Positions 26,455 through 34,357 are shown, counted from the stretch's first letter. The stretch is 64,000 bases of DNA from Streptomyces nigrescens (GCA_024349765.1 AP026073.1:1-64000), one strand, 5' to 3'. Notes: generated from the sequence alone by a model not told the origin. Numbers and translations are program-made.

Positions 26455-26943
26455 ATGCTGATCCGTGAGGCGACCGCGGCCGACTGGCCCGCCATCTGGC
26501 CGTTCTTCCACACCATCGTCGCCGCCGGCGAGACGTACACCTACCCGCGCGACCTCGACGAGGAGACCGGGCGCGAGATGTGGCTGCTGGCGCCACCCGG
26601 CCGTACGGTCGTCGCCGTGGATGACGCCGGGACGGTGCTCGGCACCGCGAAGATGAACCCCAACCACATGGGCGCGGCCTCGCACATCGCCAGTGCCAGC
26701 TTCATGGTCGACCCGCAGTGCGCCGGCCGCGGCGTCGGGCGGGCCCTGGGCGAACACGTCCTGGCCTGGGCCCGTGCCGAGGGCTACCGCGCCATGCAGT
26801 TCAACGCCGTGGTGGAGACCAACACCCGTGCCGTCGCCCTCTGGCAGTCCCTGGGCTTCACGATCATGACGACGCTGCCGGAGGGCTTCCACCACCCCAC
26901 CAAGGGGTACGTGGGGCTGCACATCATGTACCAGCAGTTCTAG
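26455..26943 (+). CDS. GNAT-family N-acetyltransferase
   Basis: The 162-aa protein has the GNAT fold. It opens MLIREATAADWPAIWPFF, and the acetyl-CoA pyrophosphate loop is CAGRGVGRALGEHVL. The C-terminal strand region is NTRAVALWQSLGF. I used ATG 26455, where the family's N-terminus begins; the frame is open further upstream through the repetitive end of the previous gene. Substrate is unknown; close relatives include phosphinothricin-acetyltransferase-like and ribosomal or small-molecule acetylases. It is 25 bp after the DUF35 gene and may be read through from it. Confidence 0.87.
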   Translation: MLIREATAADWPAIWPFFHTIVAAGETYTYPRDLDEETGREMWLLAPPGRTVVAVDDAGTVLGTAKMNPNHMGAASHIASASFMVDPQCAGRGVGRALGEHVLAWARAEGYRAMQFNAVVETNTRAVALWQSLGFTIMTTLPEGFHHPTKGYVGLHIMYQQF

Positions 26944-26994
26944 CCGGCCGACGCCCCGCCACACCACGGCACGTCACGTCCCGCGACGCCAGGT

Positions 26995-27021
26995 CGTAGC
27001 CGTCGCCACGGCACGGCTACG
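26995..27021. terminator. Bidirectional terminator hairpin
   Basis: CGTAGCCGT (26995-27003) and ACGGCTACG (27013-27021) make a 9-bp perfect stem with a 9-nt loop. It lies between the convergent acetyltransferase and PNPOx genes and includes the stop codon of the latter. Confidence 0.65.
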
Positions 27022-27847
27022 GCCAGAGCAGCTCCCGCTCCCACCCGCCGTTGCCGCTTCCTTTGTTTCCCCCGCTTCCCCCGTTTCCCCCGCTTCCCCC
27101 GAGGCCCCCGAGTTCCCTGCGGCGCCGGTAGGTGAGGCGCACGTGGCGGCGTCGCGCGTCTCCCTGGAAGAACTCGACCTCGTCGGGCTCCAGGACGTAC
27201 AGCGTCCAGCTGGGCACCGGAGCCTCCGGTTCGCGCCGGGCGCGCTCCCACGCGGCCTCGGAGGCGCGTGCCAGTTCCTCGACCGACCCCAGTACCTCGC
27301 TCTGCCGGCCGACCAGCGCCGCGGCCAGCGCCCCCGTCGAACGGCGGTGCAGATCGGCCGCGCTCTCCTCCGGCCCGGCCTCGGTCACTGCCCCGCCGAC
27401 CCGTACCTGACGACCCACCGCCGGCCAGTAGAAATCGAGGGCCGCCCGCGGCCGCGCGGCCAGTTCGCGGCCCTTCCGGCTGCCGCGGTGCGAGCCGAAG
27501 TGCCAGCCCCGCTCGTCGGCGTCGTGCAGCATCACGGTCCGTACGGAGGGATTGCCGGCCGCGTCCGCCGTGGCCAGCGCCATGGTGTGCGGCTCCGGCT
27601 GGCCGGCCTCGGCGGCCTCCCGCAGCCACTGCCGGAACAGCGGCAGCGGTTCGGCCGGCGCCGCCTCCGGATCGAACGACGGCAGTTCGACGTCCCAGAC
27701 CCGCAGTCCGCGCAGCAGCTGCCGGAACGCGTGGGCCGCGGCGTCCGCGGTGTCGGCGGCGTCCGCGGTGCCGACCGCGTGCACACGCCCGTCGGCGCCG
27801 GAGGTGGCGTTGTCCTGCTGCGGGGAACCGGCCGGTTGATCGCTCAT
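27017..27847 (-). CDS. Pyridoxamine 5'-phosphate oxidase family flavoprotein
   Basis: This 276-aa protein resembles PdxH. FMN-binding parts are AGNPSVRTVMLHDADERGWHFGSHRGSRKG (split by FMN contacts), and the dimerisation/C-terminal segment ends in VEFFQGDARRRHVRLTYRR. PdxH makes pyridoxal 5'-phosphate. However, this protein carries a ~60-residue N-terminal extension and a Gly/Asn-rich insert (GGSGGNGGSGGNKGSG) near the C-terminus, encoded by a CCCCCGCTT-type repeat. It may be a specialised relative rather than the housekeeping enzyme. Start ATG 27847 was chosen because the longer frame upstream overlaps the monooxygenase gene. Confidence 0.82.
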   Translation of the reverse strand: MSDQPAGSPQQDNATSGADGRVHAVGTADAADTADAAAHAFRQLLRGLRVWDVELPSFDPEAAPAEPLPLFRQWLREAAEAGQPEPHTMALATADAAGNPSVRTVMLHDADERGWHFGSHRGSRKGRELAARPRAALDFYWPAVGRQVRVGGAVTEAGPEESAADLHRRSTGALAAALVGRQSEVLGSVEELARASEAAWERARREPEAPVPSWTLYVLEPDEVEFFQGDARRRHVRLTYRRRRELGGLGGSGGNGGSGGNKGSGNGGWERELLWP

Positions 27848-27861
27848 GTCGGGCAGCGTAC

Positions 27862-29109
27862 TCAGGCGGCGTGCGGGGTCCGCACTGCCGTTGCCGCCAC
27901 CGGACGGCCGTAGTCCTTGAGCGTGATCGCCCGGGCGCCCCGCTGGACGTCCTCCGCGATCTTCTTCGCGACGGCGTTCTTCCAGGGCATGTGCGGCAGC
28001 ATCCGCAGCATCAGGTGCCGGAGCCGGATCCCCCACCGGCTGTCCACGGTCATCTCCCGCGCGAACTTCCGCGCGAACTCGTGGTTGACCGCGACATAGC
28101 CGCGCATCTCCTCCTCGTACCGGGCGAACGCCGCCTCCGGCGCGCCGCCCGCCGCCGCGAGCTCGCCGCCCAGGACGTACGCGCCGACCAGCGCCATCCC
28201 CGTGCCCTGCCCCGACGCCGGTGAGGCGCAGTGTGCGGCGTCACCGAGGAGCACCACCCGTCCGCGGGACCAGCGGTCCATCTCGACCAGGTGCAGCCCG
28301 TCGAAGTAGAGGTCCGGTGCCGAGCGGGCCGCTTCCAGCATCCGCGCGGTCCGCCAGCCGGCTCCGGCGAAGGCGGTTTCCAGCAGGGCCAGTTGCTGTG
28401 CCCGGTCCCGGTGGTCGTAGCTCAGCCGGGGCGAGCGGAAGGCGAGCAGGCCCTTGGCCGCCGGGTCTCCGGCCGAGCTGTACGCGCAGACCAGCCGGCC
28501 CGGCTCCGCGTAGTACAACTCCTCGCGGTCCAGGCCGAGTTCGTTCGGCATCGAGAACGCCGAGAGATACGTGCCGAGGTGCCGCAGGAACTGCTCCTCC
28601 GGACCGAAGACCAGCCGCCGGACGGTCGAGTGCAGCCCGTCGGCGCCGACGACGAGGTCGAAGCGGCGGGGCGCGCCCCGCTCGAAGGTCACCTCGACCC
28701 CGCTCCCGTCGGCGGTCGGGGTGAGCGAGGCGATCGAGTCGCCGAAGACGTACTCGACGTCCGCGCGGGTGCGTTCGTACAGGATGCGGGCCAGGTCACC
28801 GCGCATGATCTCGTCGTCCCGGCCGGTCCGGGCGCCGAAGATCGCGGCGGGCAGGGTGGCGACGCGGGTGCCGTCGTCCTTCACGTAGGCGCCGTTCCGC
28901 ATGTCCGTACTGGCCCGCTGGATGTCCTCCAGGATCCCCATCCGGTCGGCGACCTCGACCGCCGCGCCGCGGATGTCGACCTTGTAGCCGCCGGTCCGCA
29001 GCGCGGGCGCGCGCTCGACGACGGTCACGGAGAAGCCGTAGCGGTGCAGCCAGTGGGCGAGCGCCGGACCGGCGACGCTCGCGCCGGAGATCAGGACGGT
29101 TCCGGGCAT
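27862..29109 (-). CDS. FAD-dependent aromatic monooxygenase (PHBH / TetX-like)
   Basis: The 415-aa class A flavoprotein monooxygenase hydroxylates an aromatic or polyketide-like substrate using NAD(P)H and oxygen. It has an N-terminal GxGxxG-type motif (ISGASVAGPALAHWL), the DG motif LVVGADGLHSTVR and the GD motif VLLGDAAHCASPASGQGTG. Start ATG 29109 follows GAAGGGA; the longer frame to 29364 covers the promoter. Members of this branch inactivate antibiotics (tetracycline, rifampicin) or tailor natural products. Its divergent neighbour is a macrolide-type glycosyltransferase, so a drug-resistance pair is plausible. A well-formed promoter with an internal inverted repeat precedes it. Confidence 0.87.
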   Translation of the reverse strand: MPGTVLISGASVAGPALAHWLHRYGFSVTVVERAPALRTGGYKVDIRGAAVEVADRMGILEDIQRASTDMRNGAYVKDDGTRVATLPAAIFGARTGRDDEIMRGDLARILYERTRADVEYVFGDSIASLTPTADGSGVEVTFERGAPRRFDLVVGADGLHSTVRRLVFGPEEQFLRHLGTYLSAFSMPNELGLDREELYYAEPGRLVCAYSSAGDPAAKGLLAFRSPRLSYDHRDRAQQLALLETAFAGAGWRTARMLEAARSAPDLYFDGLHLVEMDRWSRGRVVLLGDAAHCASPASGQGTGMALVGAYVLGGELAAAGGAPEAAFARYEEEMRGYVAVNHEFARKFAREMTVDSRWGIRLRHLMLRMLPHMPWKNAVAKKIAEDVQRGARAITLKDYGRPVAATAVRTPHAA

Positions 29110-29178
29110 GACGGGATTCCCTTCAGGAGCGGTGCGTTGGTGGGTGGACGGGTGGGTCGGTGACGACCCGATGCCTCG

Positions 29179-29207
29179 ACTATACGAGCGTCTTAAACGC
29201 TTGTCTA
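29179..29207 (-). promoter_or_regulatory. SigA-type promoter with operator in the spacer, for the monooxygenase
   Basis: On the minus strand a -35 box TAGACA (29202-29207) is separated by exactly 17 bases from a -10 box TATAGT (29179-29184). The spacer contains the inverted repeat AGCGT/ACGCT (29187-29191 and 29197-29201). This is the classic layout of a repressor-controlled strong promoter. No regulator gene is adjacent. Confidence 0.62.
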
Positions 29208-29255
29208 TGACGGATGTATAGATGCCCGTGTGCAGATGCGGATGCAGGTGATGTG

Positions 29256-29296
29256 GAGGTGTCGATGCGGAGGTGGCGAAGCGAGGTGTCGATGCG
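29256..29296 (+). repeat. Two 14-bp direct repeats upstream of the glycosyltransferase promoter
   Basis: GAGGTGTCGATGCG occurs at 29256-29269 and again at 29283-29296, 27 bp apart. The second ends 20 bp before the proposed -35 box of the glycosyltransferase leader. It could be a binding site or a simple duplication. Confidence 0.5.
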
Positions 29297-29315
29297 CCGG
29301 CGGCCCGGAAAATGC

Positions 29316-29346
29316 TTCGACCGGCGCGGCAGGGGGCCGTTACGCT
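29316..29346 (+). promoter_or_regulatory. Probable promoter for leader peptide and glycosyltransferase
   Basis: TTCGAC (29316-29321) and TACGCT (29341-29346) are separated by 19 bases. The -10-like box ends six bases before the leader ATG at 29353, which suggests a leaderless transcript. An A/T-rich GGAAAAT lies just upstream of the -35, as is seen at WblC/WhiB7-type promoters. The assignment is tentative. Confidence 0.4.
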
Positions 29347-29352
29347 CCTCGC

Positions 29353-29379
29353 ATGCACTTCCACCAGATCTACGGCTGA
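29353..29379 (+). CDS. Eight-codon leader peptide upstream of the glycosyltransferase
   Basis: ATG CAC TTC CAC CAG ATC TAC GGC TGA encodes MHFHQIYG. It begins right after the putative -10 box and ends 89 bp before the glycosyltransferase start. Its last codons, CTACGGC at 29370-29376, are complementary to GCCGTAG at 29439-29445. A ribosome on this ORF could therefore change folding of the downstream RNA. Translation has not been shown, and the ORF is short enough to be chance. The promoter position and complementarity raise its standing. Confidence 0.4.
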   Translation: MHFHQIYG

Positions 29380-29388
29380 CGCGACGTC

Positions 29389-29444
29389 GGACGGTCTCCC
29401 CGTCCCACGGCTTCTCCCTGCCCTCTTACGGCCCTGCTGCCGTA
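29389..29444 (+). promoter_or_regulatory. Two hairpins in the glycosyltransferase leader (possible attenuator)
   Basis: Hairpin 1 is GGACGG/CCGTCC (29389-29394 and 29400-29405). Hairpin 2 is TACGGC/GCCGTA (29427-29432 and 29439-29444), which ends just before the GAAGAAGGAAG ribosome binding site. The right arm of hairpin 2 can alternatively pair with the end of the leader ORF. Such mutually exclusive pairing is the hallmark of ribosome-mediated attenuation. Confidence 0.42.
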
Positions 29445-29468
29445 GCTCTGTGAAGAAGGAAGTCCGGT

Positions 29469-30647
29469 ATGTCGCGCACTGCCCATATCGCCATGGTCGG
29501 CACGCCCATGGTCAGTCATGTCCTGCCCAGCCTGGAGATCATCCGTGAGCTGGTGTCCCGCGGTCATCGCGTCACGTACGCCAACACCGACCACGCCGCC
29601 GAGCTGATCGCCCCCACGGGCGCCACGCTCGTCCGCTACACCTCCGTCCTGCCGGTCGCCGACAACGCCTGGCCCGAGGATCCGGTCGCCGCGGCCTCGC
29701 TCTTCCTCGACGACGCGATCGCGGTGCTGCCGCAGCTGCGCGCCGTCTACGACGACGATCCCGCCGACCTCTACCTCTACGACGTCGGGGCGTACGCCGC
29801 GCGTGCGCTGGCCGAGGCCCAGGGGCGTGACGTCGTCCAGCTGTCACCGACGTACGTGGGCTGGGAGGGTGCCCAGGAGGAGATCGGGGCGGCGTTCATG
29901 GGTCTCCCGGGGGCCGGGGCGTACCAGGACCGGTTCGCCGCCTGGCTGGCGCGGTGCGGGGCGGTCACCACGGACGTGGCGGAGTTCTCCGGCCGGCCGC
30001 GCCGGGCGCTGGCGACGATCCCGCGGGCGATGCAGCCGCATGCGGACCGGGTGGACGACGCCGCGGTGACCTTCGTCGGGCCGTGCCTCGGCTCCCGCGC
30101 CGAGCAGGGCGGCTGGGTCCGGCCGGCCGGCGCGGAGAAGGTGCTGCTGGTGTCGCTGGGCTCGGCGTTCACCCGGCAGCCGGAGTTCTACCGGCGCTGC
30201 GTGGCGGCCTTCGGGGATCTGCCCGGCTGGCACGTGGTGCTGCAGATCGGCAAGTACGTCGATCCGGCGGAGCTGGGCCCGGACGTGCCGGGGAACATCG
30301 AAGTGCGGTCCTGGGTACCGCAGTTGGCGATCCTGGAGCAGGCGGACGCGTTCGTCACGCATGCCGGGATGGGCGGCAGCGGCGAGGGGCTTTACACCGG
30401 TGTGCCGATGATCGCGGTACCGCAGGGCGCCGAGCAGTTCGGCAACGCCGACCGGCTGGTCGAGCTGGGCGTGGCCCGCCGGATCGACACCGCGGACGCC
30501 ACCCCGGAGGCGCTGCGTACGGCCCTGCTGGCCCTGACCACCGATCCGCGGGTGGCGGCCCGCTCGGCCGCGCTGCGGGCGGAGTCCCGTGCGGAGGGCG
30601 GCGCCCGCCGGGCCGCCGACCTGATCGAGGAGCGGCTGGCGCTCTGA
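29469..30647 (+). CDS. Macrolide-type UDP-glycosyltransferase (MGT/OleD family)
   Basis: The 392-aa GT1-family enzyme transfers glucose from UDP-glucose to a small acceptor. The N-terminal TPMVSHVLPSLEI carries the acceptor-activating His. The C-terminal donor-site motif HAGMGGSGEGLYTGVPMIAVPQGAEQFGNADRL is split here by function into the UDP-binding His and the sugar-binding Gln. In Streptomyces this family (mgt, oleD, oleI) inactivates macrolides by glucosylation. The preceding leader peptide and hairpins suggest inducible expression. ATG 29469 follows GAAGAAGGAAG. It is divergent from the monooxygenase. The natural acceptor is not readable. Confidence 0.9.
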   Translation: MSRTAHIAMVGTPMVSHVLPSLEIIRELVSRGHRVTYANTDHAAELIAPTGATLVRYTSVLPVADNAWPEDPVAAASLFLDDAIAVLPQLRAVYDDDPADLYLYDVGAYAARALAEAQGRDVVQLSPTYVGWEGAQEEIGAAFMGLPGAGAYQDRFAAWLARCGAVTTDVAEFSGRPRRALATIPRAMQPHADRVDDAAVTFVGPCLGSRAEQGGWVRPAGAEKVLLVSLGSAFTRQPEFYRRCVAAFGDLPGWHVVLQIGKYVDPAELGPDVPGNIEVRSWVPQLAILEQADAFVTHAGMGGSGEGLYTGVPMIAVPQGAEQFGNADRLVELGVARRIDTADATPEALRTALLALTTDPRVAARSAALRAESRAEGGARRAADLIEERLAL

Positions 30648-30678
30648 CGAGGCGGGGCGGGGGAGGCCCTGGCGGCCG

Positions 30679-30790
30679 CCCCCGCCCCGGCACCCCCGCC
30701 CCGGCACCCCCGCCCCGGCACCCCCGCCCCGGCACCCCCGCCCCGGCACCCCCGCCCCGGCACCCCCGCCCCGGCACCCCCGCCCCGGCA
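30679..30790. repeat. Eight exact copies of a 14-bp tandem repeat
   Basis: The unit CCCCCGCCCCGGCA is repeated eight times without change and is followed by a partial copy. The array fills the 160-bp gap between the convergent glycosyltransferase and thiolase genes. It is a cytosine-run minisatellite with G-quadruplex potential on the minus strand, and probably varies in length between strains. Confidence 0.9.
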
Positions 30791-30809
30791 CCCCCGCCCC
30801 CCACCCCCG

Positions 30810-32003
30810 CTACTCCCGCCCCAGCACCACCGTCCCCGACGAGCAGAACCAGCCGCCGGTGCCGGAGGCGACCGCGAGGTGCGGGAGGGTGCCGTCGGGG
30901 CGGTGGACCTGGCGGTTTGGGCCGGCCTCGCCGCGGAGCTGGCGCACCGCCTCGACCAGCAGGAACAGCCCGCGCATCCCGGGGTGGCAGGCGGCCAGGC
31001 CACCGCCGTCGGTGTTCACCGGCAGCGCGCCGTCCCGCAGCAGCCGCCCCTTCTCGACGAACGCGCCGCCCTCCCCCTTGGCACAGAAGCCCAGGTCCTC
31101 CAGCGTCACCAGGGTCATGTACGTGAAGGCGTCGTAGATCTGCGCGAGATCGATCTCGGACGGCCGCACGCCCGCCCGCTCGAAGGCCAGCCGCCCAGAG
31201 ACCGCCGCCGGCGAGACCGTGAAGTCGTCCCATTCGGACATGGTGGTGTGCGAGACCGCGGTGCCGGAACCGAGCACCCACACCGGCGGTTTGGCCAGGT
31301 CGGGGACGTGGTCATCGGCGACCAGCAGGACCGCGCAGCCGCCGTCGGAGCGGATGCAGCAGTGCAGTTTGGTGAACGGGTCGGCGATCATCGGGCCGGC
31401 CAGCACGTCGTCGACGGTGATCGGGTCGCGGTACAGCGCGTCGGGGTTGGCCGCCGCGTTGGCCCGCGCCTGCACGGCTATCTGGGCCAGCTGTTCCGGC
31501 GTCGTGCCGTACTGGTGCATGTGGCGGCGGGCGGCCATGGCGTACTTGGCGATCAGGGTGTGCCCGTAGGGGACCTCGAACTGCAGCGGGCCCCGGGCGC
31601 CGAACGAGAGGTTGGCGGTGCGGCGCCGGGCCTTGATGTCGGCGCGGGCGGTGGAGCCGTAGACGAGGAGGACGGCGTCGGCGTGGCCCGCGGCGATCGC
31701 GTCGGCGGCGTGCGCGGCCATCACCTCCCAGGTGGCGCCGCCCACCGAGGTCGAGTCCACCCAGGTGGGGCGCAGTCCCAGGTACTCGGCGACCTCGACG
31801 GGCGCGAGGGTGCCGAGGCCGGCCGAGGCGAAGCCGTCGATCACCGACCGGTCCAGGCCGCTGTCGGCGAGCGCCCGGCGGGCGGCCTGGGCGTGCAGCG
31901 CGTACGGGGTGGCCTCGTCCACCCGGCCGCAGTCGGACAGGGCGACCCCGGCGACGGCCACCTTGCGGTTCCCGGAGCGGGGGCCGGAAGCTGGTGAAGA
32001 CAT
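30810..32003 (-). CDS. Thiolase-like lipid-transfer protein (Ltp / SCP2-thiolase family)
   Basis: The 397-aa thiolase-fold protein has the SCPx/Ltp C-terminal signatures IYDAFTYMTLVTLEDLGFCAKGEGGAF and LPVNTDGGGLAACHPG (shown in part). At the usual nucleophile position it reads STSVGGATWEV, with no Cys, as in Ltp2-type retro-aldolases that split beta-hydroxy acyl-CoAs and work with a DUF35 partner. The start ATG at 32003 has no Shine-Dalgarno sequence, and the palindromic operator begins only four bases upstream, suggesting a leaderless mRNA. It is divergent from an acyl-CoA dehydrogenase. The Ltp2-like mechanism is inferred from the missing Cys and neighbours. Confidence 0.85.
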   Translation of the reverse strand: MSSPASGPRSGNRKVAVAGVALSDCGRVDEATPYALHAQAARRALADSGLDRSVIDGFASAGLGTLAPVEVAEYLGLRPTWVDSTSVGGATWEVMAAHAADAIAAGHADAVLLVYGSTARADIKARRRTANLSFGARGPLQFEVPYGHTLIAKYAMAARRHMHQYGTTPEQLAQIAVQARANAAANPDALYRDPITVDDVLAGPMIADPFTKLHCCIRSDGGCAVLLVADDHVPDLAKPPVWVLGSGTAVSHTTMSEWDDFTVSPAAVSGRLAFERAGVRPSEIDLAQIYDAFTYMTLVTLEDLGFCAKGEGGAFVEKGRLLRDGALPVNTDGGGLAACHPGMRGLFLLVEAVRQLRGEAGPNRQVHRPDGTLPHLAVASGTGGWFCSSGTVVLGRE

Positions 32004-32007
32004 GAAT

Positions 32008-32022
32008 CTGACGGTACATCAG
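32008..32022. promoter_or_regulatory. CTGACG palindrome, site 8
   Basis: CTGACG GTA CATCAG has one mismatch, but the outer symmetry extends four more base pairs on each side (GAAT/ATTC), giving 23 bp in all. It starts four bases from the thiolase start codon. Confidence 0.8.
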
Positions 32023-32159
32023 ATTCGGGGGGTGGGGCAGGGGGCGTCCCACCAGGCTTCCGGCAGGTCGGGATGGACCCGTCCGCCTCCGGGGATCGCG
32101 CCGCCCGCCCCGGGAATCGCGCCGCCCGACTCTGGGAAACTGCGTCGCCGCTCCCTACT

Positions 32160-32174
32160 ATGACGGTCCGTCAG
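32160..32174. promoter_or_regulatory. CTGACG palindrome, site 9
   Basis: ATGACG GTC CGTCAG has one mismatch. It lies 65 bp upstream of the acyl-CoA dehydrogenase start at 32239. Confidence 0.72.
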
Positions 32175-32238
32175 ATCGCGTTGGCGCACGCCTGCCGGAC
32201 CCGGCGGGCGTGGTCGCACGGCCGGGAGGAGCCCGCCG

Positions 32239-33546
32239 ATGGATGCCGCGTTCACCGAGGAGCAGCACGCAATCCGCCGCACGCTGCGCGCACTGCTGGA
32301 CAAACGCTGCGGCCCGGACGAGGTCGAGGCGGCGGTGCGTACCCCGCCCGGCTACGACGAGGAGCTGTGGGGGGAGCTCGCCGGCCGGCTCCAACTGCCC
32401 GGTCTGGCGCTGCCCACCGCGTACGGCGGGGCCGGGTGCGGGCCCACCGAACTCGCCCTGGCCTGCGCGGAGACCGGCCGCGGCGTCCTGCCCTCGCCGC
32501 TGATCGCGACCGCCGCGCTGGCCGCTCCGTTGATCCTCGCGCTGGGCAGCGAGCGGCAGCGCGCCGGACTGCTGCCGGCCCTCGCCTCCGGCGAGCTGAC
32601 CGGCACGCTGGCCGTACCGGGCGGCCGGCTCCCCATCGCGCTGGCCCTGACCGGACCGAACGACGGCGACTGGGCGGGCGGCGGCCGGGCCGGCGGGATC
32701 CAGGCGCACGAGGAGGAGGGCGGCGCGGGCTGGCGGCTGTACGGGGAGGCCGGGCAGGTGCTGCACGGGCACACCGCCGAGGTGCTGGTGGTGGCCGCGC
32801 ACACCGGCGGGTTCGCGCGCAGCGGCACCCGGCTCTTCCTGGTCCGGGCGGCCGGTGCGGCCGGGCTGCGGCGGACCCGGCAGGCCGTGGTGGACGAGAC
32901 CCGGCCGCAGGCCCGGCTCGAACTGCGGGACGTACCGGCCGAGTTGCTGGGCGAGGACGGCGGGCAGGCGGAGTCCGAGGTCGGCGCGGCGCTGGCCGCG
33001 ACCGGTGCGGCGGCGGCCGCGGTGCTGGCCGCCGAGGCGGTCGGGGCGGCCGATGCGGCGCTGACCCGCACCCTCGCGTACGTCAGGGAGCGCGAGCGGT
33101 TCGGCCGGCCCCTCGGGTCCTTCCGGGCGGTGCGGCACCGGCTCGCCGACCTCTACGTGATGCTGCAGGCGGCCCGCTCGGCGGCGTACTGCGCGGCCTG
33201 GACGGCGGGTCGCGGACACCCCGGGCCGGACGGGTCCTCCGTTGCGCACGGCGGTGAGCCCGGAGTCACCGGCGGGGCCGGTGAGCCCGGGGTGGCGGCG
33301 CTGGCGCTCGCGCAGGCGCTGGAGGCGCTGCGCGCGGTGGCGGCCGAGGCGGTCCAGCTGCACGGCGGAATCGGCGTCACCTGGGAGCGCGCGGCGCATC
33401 TGTACCTCGAGCGCGCGGCCGGCGACGAACTGCTGCTGGGCCCGGCGCACCGGTTGCGGGCCCGGGCGGCCGAGGAGGCGGGGCTGTTCGCGGCGGGGCC
33501 CGGTGCGGGCCGTGCGGCGGGCCTGCTGACGGCGGTCGACGCCTGA
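32239..33546 (+). CDS. Acyl-CoA dehydrogenase (FadE family)
   Basis: This 435-aa dehydrogenase begins MDAAFTEEQHAIRRTLRALL. It has the substrate-helix motif RERFGRPLGSFRAVRHRLADLYVM and HGGIGVTWERAAHLYLERA near the end. The middle FAD-contact region is Gly/Ala-rich and poorly conserved, which is typical for the shorter FadE partner class. An inserted stretch (residues ~325-350, with GVTGGAGEPG) looks repetitive. ATG 32239 follows GGGAGGAGCCCG. The stop overlaps the next gene's start (TGATG). It is probably controlled by operator site 9. It may need a second subunit from elsewhere in the cluster. Confidence 0.86.
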   Translation: MDAAFTEEQHAIRRTLRALLDKRCGPDEVEAAVRTPPGYDEELWGELAGRLQLPGLALPTAYGGAGCGPTELALACAETGRGVLPSPLIATAALAAPLILALGSERQRAGLLPALASGELTGTLAVPGGRLPIALALTGPNDGDWAGGGRAGGIQAHEEEGGAGWRLYGEAGQVLHGHTAEVLVVAAHTGGFARSGTRLFLVRAAGAAGLRRTRQAVVDETRPQARLELRDVPAELLGEDGGQAESEVGAALAATGAAAAAVLAAEAVGAADAALTRTLAYVRERERFGRPLGSFRAVRHRLADLYVMLQAARSAAYCAAWTAGRGHPGPDGSSVAHGGEPGVTGGAGEPGVAALALAQALEALRAVAAEAVQLHGGIGVTWERAAHLYLERAAGDELLLGPAHRLRARAAEEAGLFAAGPGAGRAAGLLTAVDA

Positions 33547-34055
33547 TGCCGGGGAGCGGCGCCGCACCCTCGCCGGCGGGGGACGGGCGGCCGATGCGAC
33601 GGCTGGTGCAGAGGGTCTCCGCGACCCGGACGTTCGCCCGGGTCGCCCCGCACGTCGTCCCGGCCCTGGACCGTGCGGTGCACCGGCTGACCGGGGGAAA
33701 GGTGCTGCTCAGCACCCGGATGCTGCCCGGGCTGGTCCTGACGGCGACCGGCGCCCGGAGCGGGCGGCCGCGGCAGACGCCGCTGGCCTGCCTGCCGGAG
33801 GAGGACGGCGGCTGGCTGCTGATCGGCAGCAACTTCGGACGTCCGGGCCACCCGGCCTGGACCGGAAACCTCCTCAAGTGCCCGGAGGCAACGGTCAGTT
33901 GGCGCGGTGAGGAGATCGCCGTACGAGCCCGGCTGCTGAGCGGTGCGGAGCGGGCGCGGGCGTGGCGGGCGGCGCTGGCCTTCTGGCCGCCGTACGCCGC
34001 CTATCAGGCGCGGGTGGAGCGGGAGATCCGGCTGTTCCGGCTGGAGCGGCGCTGA
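33546..34055 (+). CDS. Deazaflavin (F420)-dependent nitroreductase-family protein (DUF385)
   Basis: The 169-aa protein belongs to the Ddn-like split-barrel family that binds F420H2. The central motif LVLTATGARSGRPRQTPLACLPEEDGGWLLIGSNFG and the downstream HPAWTGNLLKCPEATVSW match this family (both given as landmarks). Such enzymes reduce quinones, enones or nitro groups. ATG 33546 overlaps the stop of the acyl-CoA dehydrogenase (TGATG), so it is coupled and probably part of the same catabolic step series. A strong hairpin follows 52 bp after the stop. The substrate is unknown. Confidence 0.87.
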   Translation: MPGSGAAPSPAGDGRPMRRLVQRVSATRTFARVAPHVVPALDRAVHRLTGGKVLLSTRMLPGLVLTATGARSGRPRQTPLACLPEEDGGWLLIGSNFGRPGHPAWTGNLLKCPEATVSWRGEEIAVRARLLSGAERARAWRAALAFWPPYAAYQARVEREIRLFRLERR

Positions 34056-34107
34056 CCGATGCGGGGGCGTGCGTCCGGCCGGAGGGTGTGCGTTCCGCGT
34101 CCACATG

Positions 34108-34162
34108 CACACAGCGGGTGCTTCGGCGCCCCTGGGAGGAGGCGGCCGGCACCCGCTGTGTG
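34108..34162 (+). terminator. Large hairpin terminator
   Basis: CACACAGCGGGTGC (34108-34121) and GCACCCGCTGTGTG (34149-34162) form a perfect 14-bp stem with a 27-nt loop, 52 bp after the deazaflavin-enzyme stop. The remaining 200 bp to the TetR stop hold nothing else that I can support. Confidence 0.65.
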
Positions 34163-34357
34163 TGCGGTACAGCTATGGCAGGACGGATAAAGGACCGACG
34201 GCGGAACGGGCCCGGATGCAACGGGGCTTGGAGGCGCGGCGCTTCTCGGGCCGCTTCCTCACGGGGCTGCCGATTGCCGGGTTCCCGGTCTTCCGGCTCA
34301 GTGGCCTACTCGTGCGGCTTACCGGCCGGGCTTACTGGTTCGAATGGCGTGCGTGGC

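Noticed and set aside
30679-30790. CRISPR array
   Set aside because: The repeats are contiguous with no spacers, and no cas genes are present.
34108-34162. 14-bp inverted repeat considered as an operator
   Set aside because: The 27-nt loop, perfect stem and position 52 bp after a stop codon fit a terminator better.
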